Source: DRVV01 sp038868255
GTDB lineage: Archaea; Thermoproteota; Bathyarchaeia; Bathyarchaeales; Bathycorpusculaceae
DNA: 12,012 bases
Reading direction: 5' to 3'
Assembly: GCA_038868255.1 (NCBI GenBank)
Contig: JAWCTJ010000038.1
Coordinates: forward strand, 1 to 12,012
Positions 1-7,170 of the stretch are shown in pieces (positions within the stretch are counted from its first letter, which is position 1; each line of letters opens with the position of its first letter). The notes below the pieces were generated by a model, which worked only from the letters and a program-made list of their open reading frames with translations, made no database searches and was not told where the DNA came from. The position numbers were made by a program, and so were the translations under genes.

Positions 1-768
1 CTCGATTCTGCTTATTATCCCAACATTTTTGGACTGTCCACCTGTAACCACCAACTCCTTTTCACATCCAACTCTCTGGAGCAGGTTGCACATCCTAATG
101 GCCATGGCTCTCATGTAAGCGGCTAAGACTTTCTCCTTTGTCCATCCTCTGCGGAGTAGCCCCATGGCTTCTGTTCTCGCGAAGGCCACGCAGGTGCAGC
201 TCACCGGTTCTGGTTCCTCATCCACTTTAAGCGAAACGGCTCCCATCTCCTCTATTGGAATTTTCAGAAGATCCGCCAGAACCTCCATACCCCTTCCAGT
301 TCCAGCTGCACACTTATCATTCATCAGGAAGGATAGCACTTTGCCTTTCTCGTCACATTTTATCGCTTTTATATCTTGTCCACCCACATCCAATATCGTT
401 CTCACAGCGGGACCCCAAATGTAGTTTGCACCTTTTGCGTGGCACGCGATCTCCGTGAGCGTGTTATGTGCCATGGGAACATTGACCCGTCCATATCCCG
501 TTCCAACGATGTAATGGATATCGCTTAACTTTAGCCCTGTGCCTTCAAGAGCCCACTCCATAACCTTTTTTGCACTGTCAGGGCTGCTGGAGCCCGTCCG
601 CATAATGCTCACCGAGTATATTTCGCCGTCCACCATGATGGCCGCCTTAGAACTTACAGATCCTATATCCACGCCCGCCGTGATTATGCTTGAGCGATTA
701 GGCCTTTTTTCCGGAAAAACCAGATGGTATTCACGCCATCTCCAATACTGCTGGTTCTCGTTACTCAT
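1..768 (-). CDS. bzdQ: BadF/BcrA-type ATPase, BzdQ/BcrA-like (partial, runs off left edge)
   Basis: The frame is open from the ATG at 768 to the window edge, giving 256 residues without a stop. It has the ASKHA ATPase fold of 2-hydroxyacyl-CoA dehydratase activators and benzoyl-CoA reductase ATPase subunits, which spend ATP to push an electron to the catalytic partner. Visible motifs are the phosphate loop around 31-40 (AGVDIGSVSS), VGTGYGR at 88-94, DVGGQD at 127-132, NDKCAAGTG with C153, CTCVAFA with C193, and VTGGQSKN at 241-248. C153 and C193 match the two cysteines per subunit that hold the dimer-bridging [4Fe-4S] cluster. A roughly 28-residue N-terminal extension rich in aromatic residues (YWRWREYH) and the GGQD loop point to the BzdQ/BcrA branch; that subgroup call is from memory of the family. 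Its start overlaps the preceding gene's stop by 8 bases (ATGAGTAA), and AGGAG precedes it, which indicates translational coupling. Confidence 0.85.
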   Translation of the reverse strand, partial: MSNENQQYWRWREYHLVFPEKRPNRSSIITAGVDIGSVSSKAAIMVDGEIYSVSIMRTGSSSPDSAKKVMEWALEGTGLKLSDIHYIVGTGYGRVNVPMAHNTLTEIACHAKGANYIWGPAVRTILDVGGQDIKAIKCDEKGKVLSFLMNDKCAAGTGRGMEVLADLLKIPIEEMGAVSLKVDEEPEPVSCTCVAFARTEAMGLLRRGWTKEKVLAAYMRAMAIRMCNLLQRVGCEKELVVTGGQSKNVGIISRIE

Positions 769-1552
769 TAAATGCTCCTCCCACCTTAGCCAGCGCATGT
801 AAAGCCGCGCCCAAGGCTCCGGAGTGCTCAGGGTTGTCTGGAACAAAAATTTCAGTTTCAAGTCTGCGTTTCAAAGCTGCAATAAACCCCACATCCTTTG
901 CCACTCCGCCCACAAGAAGCACGCTTGGTTTTAACCCAACCCTATGAACCATCGAGATTATTCTCTCAGCCAAGGCATCGTAAATGGCTCGGGCTATCTC
1001 ATGCTTTGGCTCCTGTCTATGGATCAGGCTTACCACGTCGGTTTCTCCGAAAATTACGCATGTAGCACTAATTGAGGCGGTTCCCTTAGCTTTTAGAGAT
1101 AGCTCACCCATATCCTCAATCTTGACCTCAAGCGCCCTAGCCATGGCCTCGAGAAAAGCTCCGGATCCTGCTGCGCACCTCTCGTTTAAGGCAAAGTCCA
1201 AAACGTTTCCCCGCTCATCACATACAACTACACGGGATTCCTCAGCTCCAATGTCAATGACGGTTCTGGCTGATGGAAGAAGATAAACACCTGCCTTAGC
1301 ATCGGCAGCAACCATGCTAACGATGCTGTCAGCTCCGGGCGCCATATCAGCACCTACACCCGTCGCTGTGATGTGCCTGATATCGTCCCTTTTTATCCCC
1401 GCATCAGAAAGGGCTTCCTGGAGAGCTTGCTCTGCAGCTTTTGCCGGCTCAAATCCGGATGGTGACATACTCCGCGCCAGAATTTTCCCCTTATCGTCCA
1501 GAAGGACCACTTTGACATTTTGTATTCCCATGTCTATTCCTGCAACAGCCAT
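761..1552 (-). CDS. BadF/BcrA-type ATPase, BcrD/BzdP-like
   Basis: A complete 263-residue ASKHA ATPase of the benzoyl-CoA reductase / 2-hydroxyacyl-CoA dehydratase activator family. Motifs: AGIDMGIQNVK at 4-14 (phosphate loop), ATGVGAD at 63-69, DIGAEESR at 100-107, NERCAAGSG with C126, SATCVIFGE with C165, LVGGVAKD at 213-220, and HSGALGAA at 243-250. The C126-C165 spacing of 39 fits the two cysteines that bind the subunit-bridging [4Fe-4S] cluster. The DIGAEE loop, in place of the usual GGQD, is what I recall from BcrD/BadG/BzdP subunits, so this gene and its downstream neighbour are probably the two unequal halves of a heterodimeric ATPase. It starts at an ATG 15 bases after the catalytic-subunit gene, with AGAGGTG overlapping that gene's stop as the ribosome binding site. 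The length is close to that of the shorter family members. Confidence 0.88.
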   Translation of the reverse strand: MAVAGIDMGIQNVKVVLLDDKGKILARSMSPSGFEPAKAAEQALQEALSDAGIKRDDIRHITATGVGADMAPGADSIVSMVAADAKAGVYLLPSARTVIDIGAEESRVVVCDERGNVLDFALNERCAAGSGAFLEAMARALEVKIEDMGELSLKAKGTASISATCVIFGETDVVSLIHRQEPKHEIARAIYDALAERIISMVHRVGLKPSVLLVGGVAKDVGFIAALKRRLETEIFVPDNPEHSGALGAALHALAKVGGAFNE

Positions 1553-1567
1553 TTAGCCCTGACACCT

Positions 1568-2902
1568 CTAGATTTCTATTCTTGCCTTCAACATTTCAAG
1601 GAAAGCCTCAACTCTCGTCTTTATCTGTCCCACGTCCTCCCTCGTATAGTCCGTGTCTAAATAGTAAGTTGGTACGTTGAGGCGGTCTAACGCCCGTTTT
1701 ATGCGCATGTATTCCATTGCGTAAAGCATGCATCCTCTGTAGGTGTAATAGATTACGCCTTCCACCCGCCACTCCTTAACTCTGTTAATCAGCCAGTTAA
1801 CTCTATCCTCATTTCCATCATCGGAGGTGAAGCATGGGCAGGTGGATGGCATGAGGTACCGTTCCGCCACGGCGGTGAACATATCTTCAAAGGTCCATTC
1901 ATCAACGCCAACAGGGTCGTATAAGAAGCGATCTCCTGAGCAGAGCTCATCTGCAACTATTATCCCCTGAGGTTTGGCTTCTTCAACAAGGTTTGGAAGT
2001 TTCCAGTTATCCGGCCAAATCACCGGTGAGCCCGTAAGCATGACTCTAGGTGTGTCAGGCGGGCATGCTAAATTGTTTTCCTTAAGCCTTTTTTCAAGCT
2101 CCATGCATAAGCGTTCAGTATTTTCAGTCCATCTTTCCAGGTCATCCCACATGGCTGTTTGAGTCACCAGCATTGCATCCCTGCCCATTATTACGGGCTT
2201 CTCTTTCCTCAAGTTCTGCAGTCTCCTGAAGACGCGATTAGCCCTCTGCACGCGTTCTATGGCGCTTCTTAAACTTTTACTCGTTATCTTTGTTCCTGTG
2301 AGCTTCTCAATGTTAGCTTTAAGCGTTAGAAGCTCGTTTTTCCAAAATGAAAGAGACTGCTCAGTATCCTTCAATCTTGGAGGGCAAATGGTCCATACCT
2401 GCTTGTAGTCGCCCATGATTTCGCTAAGCTTGGTCATGCCGTCGCATGTAAGCGCTGTTATCAATGCATCGCTCTGCTCAAGGAAAGGTGAAAGTCCAAT
2501 CATCTTCACGCCGACTGTGGAGCGTATTACAGGGCAAACTTCAACGGGCACTATCCTACTTCCAATCTTAGCCGGATCGTATAGTCCACAGCTAACCCGC
2601 ACAGGAATGGCGTCGGCTGCGAGGATCAGCTCCAAGGGCGCGAAGACACAGGTGTACCCTATAACTTTCTTGCCTTCATCCCTTGCCTCAATTAACTCCC
2701 TCTCTCGCTTGCTGAAGTTAGCCATGTCATAGAAGTAGTCCATGGCTTCAGGTCTGCTGGGCCATCCGCGTTTCATCCTTTCAACATAGTCTGCAACAAC
2801 CTTGACATAGTTTGCCTTAATGGAATTCCCCAGCTCCTCAATTTCTCTTTGAGAAATTTCCACAGCATACTTTTTTTCTTTATTGCCATCTTTAAAGTCC
2901 AT
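1568..2902 (-). CDS. HgdB/BcrB/BzdO-family catalytic iron-sulfur subunit of a CoA-thioester reductase or dehydratase
   Basis: A 444-residue protein of the 2-hydroxyglutaryl-CoA dehydratase D-component / benzoyl-CoA reductase family. The signature YTCVFAPLELILAADAIPV lies at 83-101. Candidate cluster cysteines are C85, C123 (EVCPVIRS), C153 (TCDG), C321 (ELCSG), C355/C357 (STCPCF) and C391 (RGCMLYA), split between the two Rossmann-like halves expected for the family. The middle, about 180-275, is a charged helical segment. The length and the two following ATPase genes fit a BzdO/BcrB-type subunit of ATP-dependent benzoyl-CoA reductase; the family call is strong, but the substrate is inferred. 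The partner subunit (BzdN/BcrC type) is not in the window and may lie beyond the left edge. It starts 12 bases after the polyferredoxin gene with GGTGA upstream. Alternatives are a 2-hydroxyacyl-CoA dehydratase subunit or a double-cubane-cluster reductase. Confidence 0.87.
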   Translation of the reverse strand: MDFKDGNKEKKYAVEISQREIEELGNSIKANYVKVVADYVERMKRGWPSRPEAMDYFYDMANFSKRERELIEARDEGKKVIGYTCVFAPLELILAADAIPVRVSCGLYDPAKIGSRIVPVEVCPVIRSTVGVKMIGLSPFLEQSDALITALTCDGMTKLSEIMGDYKQVWTICPPRLKDTEQSLSFWKNELLTLKANIEKLTGTKITSKSLRSAIERVQRANRVFRRLQNLRKEKPVIMGRDAMLVTQTAMWDDLERWTENTERLCMELEKRLKENNLACPPDTPRVMLTGSPVIWPDNWKLPNLVEEAKPQGIIVADELCSGDRFLYDPVGVDEWTFEDMFTAVAERYLMPSTCPCFTSDDGNEDRVNWLINRVKEWRVEGVIYYTYRGCMLYAMEYMRIKRALDRLNVPTYYLDTDYTREDVGQIKTRVEAFLEMLKARIEI

Positions 2903-2914
2903 TATTCTTCACCA

Positions 2915-4123
2915 TTATTTGCTTTCAAGCCAATTTCTCGACTCGAATATGCTTTTTCCGGCAAATGTTACCTTTAAGCATCCCTCATAGGGGCACATTT
3001 CCACGCATCTTAAGCAAAGTATACATGCGGAGGTGGTAACGTCGCCTTCGTCTAATTCGTAAACCTCCCTTATCTGTGGTGGGCATACGCGTTTACATAT
3101 GCCGCACTTAGTGCACTTCTCCTTTGTCTTATTCAATTTTATAAGCGCAATTCGCTTGAAGGGTTGGAAGCGGCTTAAAAGTCCAGTTAACCCGCCTAGG
3201 GGGCATAGTCTACACCAGAAACGCCTATAGGCTAAGGCGCCTACTGTGGCTATGCCCAGCACTAAAAGGTTGATTGAGGTTATGTAGTAGCCTGCCTCAT
3301 AGAACATTCCTTTGGTGTGGGAGAATACGAAAGTGGAGTTCATGGCACCGATGCCGACCTCGCAGAGAACACACAGTGGCCTCATTGGGCAGACTTGGCA
3401 GTAGGGTGCTGAAACATATGAGTATATGAATCCGCCTTTCTGTGTGTCCTGAATCAGCTGGACACCGAATATTGCCTGGGAGCCTAAAATCACGCTTAAG
3501 ATCATGAATACGGCTATTATCACGTATCTTAGCTGGCGAAGCCCTACATTCACCCTTTCAGGCATTTTGCGGTATGCCCTTCCGAAGGCTCTCCGGAGGT
3601 ATGAAAGCAGATCCATGTACAGCCCGAAGGGGCATATCCAGCCGCAGAAGGCCCTCCCAACTACTATGGCCATCAGGATTACTAGTGCAAAGACTATGAG
3701 GAGTCTTTCCCATCCTGGAGTCGTGTATATTGTTCCCCAACCGAATCCTATGCCCGGCTCCCAGAAGGGATATAGATAAGCCTGCATCTGCCATATTGGG
3801 CAGGTTACAGTCCTTCCTGAAGGATACCAGCATGCTAGAACAGGAACTGAAAGCCCGTCTGGAAAGGGCCGCCCAAGAATGTCTGTTCCAATAACGATGT
3901 CTCTGGGTGCATAACCTACAGGCGGGAACTGGGGTAAGCCGAAGGGGCCCACGATTAACCCTAAGAAGATGAGTGGAACAGAAATCGCCTGTATGAAAAG
4001 CCTTAAAGAGGTAACTATCTTGGTTTTGTCCTTTACCCATATCCTAATAGCCAATATGCCCATAGATATTATTCCGGTAATAATTATCATTTCAAGAATC
4101 TTCGAGATCATTTCAGGGTTCAT
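2915..4123 (-). CDS. NapH/CcoG-like membrane polyferredoxin (4Fe-4S)
   Basis: A 402-residue membrane iron-sulfur protein. Hydrophobic segments are seen near 10-28, 42-61, 139-157, 198-216 and 279-298. Membrane-edge cysteine motifs are FCGWICPFG (C160, C164) and WCRLCPLGG (C304, C307), the pattern of NapH/NosR/CcoG-type quinol or electron-transfer proteins. The C-terminal domain carries two classical 4Fe-4S motifs: C337-C340-C343-C347P and C367-C370-C373-C377P. Basic residues at 31-41 and 176-190 place these segments and the ferredoxin domain in the cytoplasm, so C98/C108 and the unusual C242xxC245P...C251xxC254 group would face outward. By analogy it passes electrons through the membrane to a cytoplasmic acceptor; here the following HgdB/BzdO-type enzyme is the natural candidate (inference). 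GAGGGG precedes the ATG, 24 bases after the CcdA-like gene. Confidence 0.88.
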   Translation of the reverse strand: MNPEMISKILEMIIITGIISMGILAIRIWVKDKTKIVTSLRLFIQAISVPLIFLGLIVGPFGLPQFPPVGYAPRDIVIGTDILGRPFPDGLSVPVLACWYPSGRTVTCPIWQMQAYLYPFWEPGIGFGWGTIYTTPGWERLLIVFALVILMAIVVGRAFCGWICPFGLYMDLLSYLRRAFGRAYRKMPERVNVGLRQLRYVIIAVFMILSVILGSQAIFGVQLIQDTQKGGFIYSYVSAPYCQVCPMRPLCVLCEVGIGAMNSTFVFSHTKGMFYEAGYYITSINLLVLGIATVGALAYRRFWCRLCPLGGLTGLLSRFQPFKRIALIKLNKTKEKCTKCGICKRVCPPQIREVYELDEGDVTTSACILCLRCVEMCPYEGCLKVTFAGKSIFESRNWLESK

Positions 4124-4147
4124 ACTGCCCCCTCAACAAGCCATTCA

Positions 4148-4819
4148 TTAGGCGGTCACCGCGCCTACTGCGGCGCCCAGTCCAAGTATAATCAATACAC
4201 CTGCTCCAGCCCTGCTTATCCATTTGCTGAAGAGCGGAGCCTTGTTAAAGAGCCATCCTGAAACTCCTCCTATGAGGAAAAGAGGTGAAAAGGCTGTGCC
4301 AGCGCCGAAAAAGAATGCTGATAAGGTGGGACTCACCGTTGAAGTTGATAAAGAATACGTTAAAATTGCTATTAACGGTGGGCAGACGATTATGCCTCGG
4401 GCAAAACCCATTGCTAAGGCTCGAGCATCAATCTTTCCAGCAATCCCATAGGCAGGTGGGTTCCGCTCTTTTTTGCCATAAGGACATTGTGGTCTACCTT
4501 TTCCCAGAATTATGGTTATTCCAACTATTATCGTTAAAAGTCCAAAGGTAAGTGAAGCATATTTCTGGTATAACTGCACGGCGGTCTCATTTAGAAATAA
4601 CTTGAAAGCATAAGCCAACCATCCAATAAACGTGTACGCGGCAACTCTTCCCATGTTATATGTTGCCGTTACAAATACGCCTCTGCGAAATCCTGCCCCT
4701 ATGCCTGCTATGTAGCCTGTTAAGTATGGCAGGCACGCTGAGGCGCAGAACCCTAATCCATAGAATAGTCCAAAAAGAAGCGAAGCGATGTAAGCGTTTA
4801 AGGCGTCAGCGATCAGCAT
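4148..4819 (-). CDS. CcdA/DsbD_2-type transmembrane thiol:electron carrier
   Basis: A 223-residue integral membrane protein with about six hydrophobic segments (roughly 10-40, 48-74, 86-106, 134-156, 164-190, 200-221). The first carries FCASACLPYLTGY (C25, C29 followed by LP), and the fourth carries VCPPLIAIL with C146 followed by two prolines. This is the layout of the cysteine pair in CcdA/DsbD membrane domains, which shuttle reducing power across the membrane by thiol-disulfide exchange. RVAAYTFIGWLAYAF at 58-72 also matches the family. Placement as first gene of the operon, directly before a membrane polyferredoxin, suggests that the two work as an electron-transfer pair rather than in cytochrome c maturation; no cytochrome gene is visible. 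The chosen ATG is the first in frame and lies about 28 bases after the predicted transcription start. It could also be a maturation factor for its neighbour. Confidence 0.8.
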   Translation of the reverse strand: MLIADALNAYIASLLFGLFYGLGFCASACLPYLTGYIAGIGAGFRRGVFVTATYNMGRVAAYTFIGWLAYAFKLFLNETAVQLYQKYASLTFGLLTIIVGITIILGKGRPQCPYGKKERNPPAYGIAGKIDARALAMGFARGIIVCPPLIAILTYSLSTSTVSPTLSAFFFGAGTAFSPLFLIGGVSGWLFNKAPLFSKWISRAGAGVLIILGLGAAVGAVTA

Positions 4820-4867
4820 GTTATTGCCTTCAACGTGCCAATATTTTAGGGTTATTCATGCTTTCAA

Positions 4868-4880
4868 GCTATTTAAATGT
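4868..4880 (-). promoter_or_regulatory. Predicted archaeal promoter of the reductase operon
   Basis: On the minus strand the sequence reads ACATTTAAATAGC, a close match to an archaeal TATA box (TTTAAATA). Transcription would start near 4847, leaving a leader of about 28 bases before the CcdA-like ATG at 4819. It sits in the 94-base gap after the surface-protein gene and is the only convincing TATA element seen upstream of the five-gene operon. Confidence 0.55.
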
Positions 4881-4913
4881 AAAGCTTAGAAGTTACCCAT
4901 GACATGTAAGCAT

Positions 4914-7052
4914 TTAGGGCGTGGATGTTACTCGCGTGTTATATGTTCTAAGATAGTTCAGATGAACTTCATCGTATGGGTAGCTTTCAGTGGGCGGGTA
5001 CGGGAAGCAGCTCATATTGTGGAAGGGTAATGGATCAACTGTGAAGCTGAGATAGGGTAATCCCTTAACCTTAAACCAGCAGCTGACGAAGAGGAAGTAG
5101 CTTCTTTTCATGCCGCTGGGCACTGGCGGGAGATCCGTTGGAAACAGCACTTGCAACTGGTCTCCTTGTCTTCCAATCACAAACATGTCATCAGCCTCAA
5201 GTACAAGCTCCGTTACATCACCGTATTTTGTGAAGTTTCCTGATGAGGTTGAGTTTGTAGGTAGTGCCTGAGAGAGGTATGCATGTGCAGGCTTAACCTC
5301 CATGATTATAATGTCCCTTTGAGGTGTGGTGTCTATTCCGATGAAGTCAAAGCGTGTGTCAAAGAAAGTGTGTATCCTGAGAGAGTAGTCGTTTGTTGGG
5401 AATAATCCTGTGAGGTCTACAATGAAAATGTCTGTGCCCACATCGCAAAGTGGGAACTGCCTGCTATCAGGCACCGGAATCCAGTTTCCATTCTCATCCT
5501 TAACCTCCATGTAGGGCGGCGGGAACGGTCTTACCCCGGGCTGATCAACGAACCTTGCAGCCCATGCGCCTTGAGCATCTCCAGGAGAATAGAATATGGT
5601 TCCGGCAACAACAAGCTTGATCTCGCTGGCTCTTGAAAGGTCTCCAAGGTTCAGCTCTAAGGTATCCCATTGAAACTCATTCCCTTCAGTGTATACGCCG
5701 TCAAGCCTAGAGATAAGAGGCAGCACATTCTCTCCTTTTCCGTTTACAGCTGAAACTGGGGTGAGCAGGTTCTTGCCGACGGTGTAGATTTTGCCCTGCC
5801 CCTCAAGGTTATAGATGTATGTGGCTTTTGTAGAGTAGACCTCCACGTCTTCCGGATGATCCACGACTATCATGGTGACAGAGTCCATGTAGAATATCTC
5901 ATCCGCTTTCTGCACGAATAGAAAGTCATAGAAACCCTCTTTCGGAACAGGTTTAACCCTTTCAAGCTTAATGTAGTCCCATGGATAACTGTATGCAAAA
6001 ACTATGGATCCATCCTCTTTAAAGTAATCAAGTATGCCAAGATACCCCGTACCATCAGAAACCTCCGTTATGTATATGTAGTCCGTCCCATTCCAAACGT
6101 GGAGGGCTGGACAGGAGGCAAGAATATGATAAGTTGCCACTACTGACGTGTAGTTCTGAATAGTTATCCTCCTTATCGGATCCGTGGAGCCATCTTCCCA
6201 GGATTTAAACTGCCATGTAGGCTGCGTCCGGCTTGGCGCATGCTCCTTGGGCATTGTAACCTCGCATATAGTTCCCACCTGAAGAAGCTCCGAATACGGC
6301 GTTTTCGCGGTTTTACCATTAACTGTAAATTCTACGCCTGGAGGCGATGATGTTATGCTTAGAGTATGCATGCCCTTAGGAACAACCCTAAACGCACCTC
6401 TAGCCGTACCTAACTTCACGTAATGGATTCCCTCCACCTCAGGGGTGAACGTGAATTCAATAGGTGCTTTTTCTCCGATGGCTAGATGAAAAGATCTACC
6501 TTCAACTTTTGTCCCATTTATTTCAAGGTACAGTGTAAAGTCCGAAACGGAACTGTTTTCATTCGTCACCTTCGCCGTTATTCTTACAGTTTCACCAGCC
6601 CAAACTTCATAGGGCCTGACCAGCATGTCTGAAACTTTTATGCCATCAGGCAACGTGGGGAATCTTGCGCGGAATCCCGCCGTCAGGTTTCCAACAGCAA
6701 CTGTGTGGTTCCCCTCAGTTTTGGCTACAACTGAAAATTCAAGAACTGAAAATTCTCCGCCTCTCAGACTTACAGTCCTGTTTTCAAAGGGTTCACCGTC
6801 AAAGATTAAAGTTACAGTATAATTTCCAGCTTCATCTCCAATGTTAGTTACATTAACCGATACGGTTACAGGCTCATCAACATATACTTCATCGGGATGA
6901 ACAAACAAGTCTCTCAGCGAGAACTCAGCTGGCCTAAGCGAAGTAACCTGTAAAGTCTGAAGGTAGGCATATCCCAAAACCGCGAGGACAACAATGATAA
7001 CATTAACAATAAAAAGAACATGAATCCTTTTAACCGCTGTTCTGCCTATCAT
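4914..7052 (-). CDS. Membrane-anchored surface protein with CARDB-like and PEGA-like domains
   Basis: A 712-residue protein with one N-terminal hydrophobic segment (about 10-32) after a basic stretch, so a signal anchor with the rest outside the cell. Residues about 42-130 and 135-226 are two immunoglobulin-like CARDB-type repeats (VNVTNIGDEAGNYTVTL and AKVTNENSSVSDFTLYL are the diagnostic cores). Residues about 230-310 resemble a PEGA or 'SSPPGVEFTVNG' repeat domain. From about 314 the module CPALHVWNGTDYIYI...VVDHPEDVEVY resembles an unnamed module I recall from bacterial and archaeal secreted proteins; it continues to the end without a recognisable catalytic motif. Many NxT/S sequons fit archaeal glycosylation. 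There is no C-terminal anchor. The role is probably adhesion or binding and is not known. It does not clearly belong to the reductase operon, which has its own promoter. The ATG is the only in-frame start after a stop. Confidence 0.75.
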   Translation of the reverse strand: MIGRTAVKRIHVLFIVNVIIVVLAVLGYAYLQTLQVTSLRPAEFSLRDLFVHPDEVYVDEPVTVSVNVTNIGDEAGNYTVTLIFDGEPFENRTVSLRGGEFSVLEFSVVAKTEGNHTVAVGNLTAGFRARFPTLPDGIKVSDMLVRPYEVWAGETVRITAKVTNENSSVSDFTLYLEINGTKVEGRSFHLAIGEKAPIEFTFTPEVEGIHYVKLGTARGAFRVVPKGMHTLSITSSPPGVEFTVNGKTAKTPYSELLQVGTICEVTMPKEHAPSRTQPTWQFKSWEDGSTDPIRRITIQNYTSVVATYHILASCPALHVWNGTDYIYITEVSDGTGYLGILDYFKEDGSIVFAYSYPWDYIKLERVKPVPKEGFYDFLFVQKADEIFYMDSVTMIVVDHPEDVEVYSTKATYIYNLEGQGKIYTVGKNLLTPVSAVNGKGENVLPLISRLDGVYTEGNEFQWDTLELNLGDLSRASEIKLVVAGTIFYSPGDAQGAWAARFVDQPGVRPFPPPYMEVKDENGNWIPVPDSRQFPLCDVGTDIFIVDLTGLFPTNDYSLRIHTFFDTRFDFIGIDTTPQRDIIIMEVKPAHAYLSQALPTNSTSSGNFTKYGDVTELVLEADDMFVIGRQGDQLQVLFPTDLPPVPSGMKRSYFLFVSCWFKVKGLPYLSFTVDPLPFHNMSCFPYPPTESYPYDEVHLNYLRTYNTRVTSTP

Positions 7053-7076
7053 GCACTCATCAGAAGCATCTCTCCT

Positions 7077-7090
7077 GATTTAAAATTTTT
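7077..7090 (-). promoter_or_regulatory. Possible TATA element of the surface-protein gene
   Basis: The minus strand reads ATTTTAAAT, a TATA-like stretch about 30 bases upstream of the ATG at 7052. That spacing would give an almost leaderless transcript, yet an AGGAGA motif also lies at 7067-7072, so the true start point is uncertain. Confidence 0.3.
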
Positions 7091-7104
7091 GTTACTTCTC
7101 CTGC

Positions 7105-7170
7105 TGGCGGACTCGCGCACTCAAGATCTCAATCACAGTTCAGCGGGGCCAGACTCGTCACAGTCCGCCA
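7105..7170. repeat. 9-bp perfect inverted repeat with 48-base spacer in a divergent intergenic region
   Basis: TGGCGGACT at 7105-7113 is exactly reversed and complemented by AGTCCGCCA at 7162-7170. The enclosed segment codes for nothing recognisable. It lies between the surface-protein gene (minus) and the UPF0282 gene (plus). It may be the stem of a small RNA or a regulatory site. It is too short and lacks a T-loop for a tRNA. Confidence 0.5.

Noticed and set aside
164..424. Plus-strand open frames inside the two ATPase genes (also 984-1286 and 1314-1556)
   Set aside because: They lie opposite well-supported minus-strand genes, have low-complexity Ser/Pro-rich translations, and show no family resemblance.
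1568..2902. Plain 2-hydroxyglutaryl-CoA dehydratase
   Set aside because: Two different ATPases follow instead of one, and no CoA-transferase or second dehydratase subunit is seen; not fully excluded, as the left neighbour is unseen.
3558..4040. A 160-residue minus-strand frame inside the polyferredoxin gene
   Set aside because: The polyferredoxin frame has all cysteine motifs and membrane segments; the other frame is a shadow without a ribosome site.
7105..7170. tRNA gene suggested by the GGCGGAC/GTCCGCC stem
   Set aside because: The span is too short, there is no T-loop (GTTCRANYC), and no plausible anticodon arm on either strand.
7105..7170. C/D box guide RNA on the minus strand
   Set aside because: C-like and D'-like elements are present, but no final CTGA D box precedes the closing stem, so the set is incomplete.
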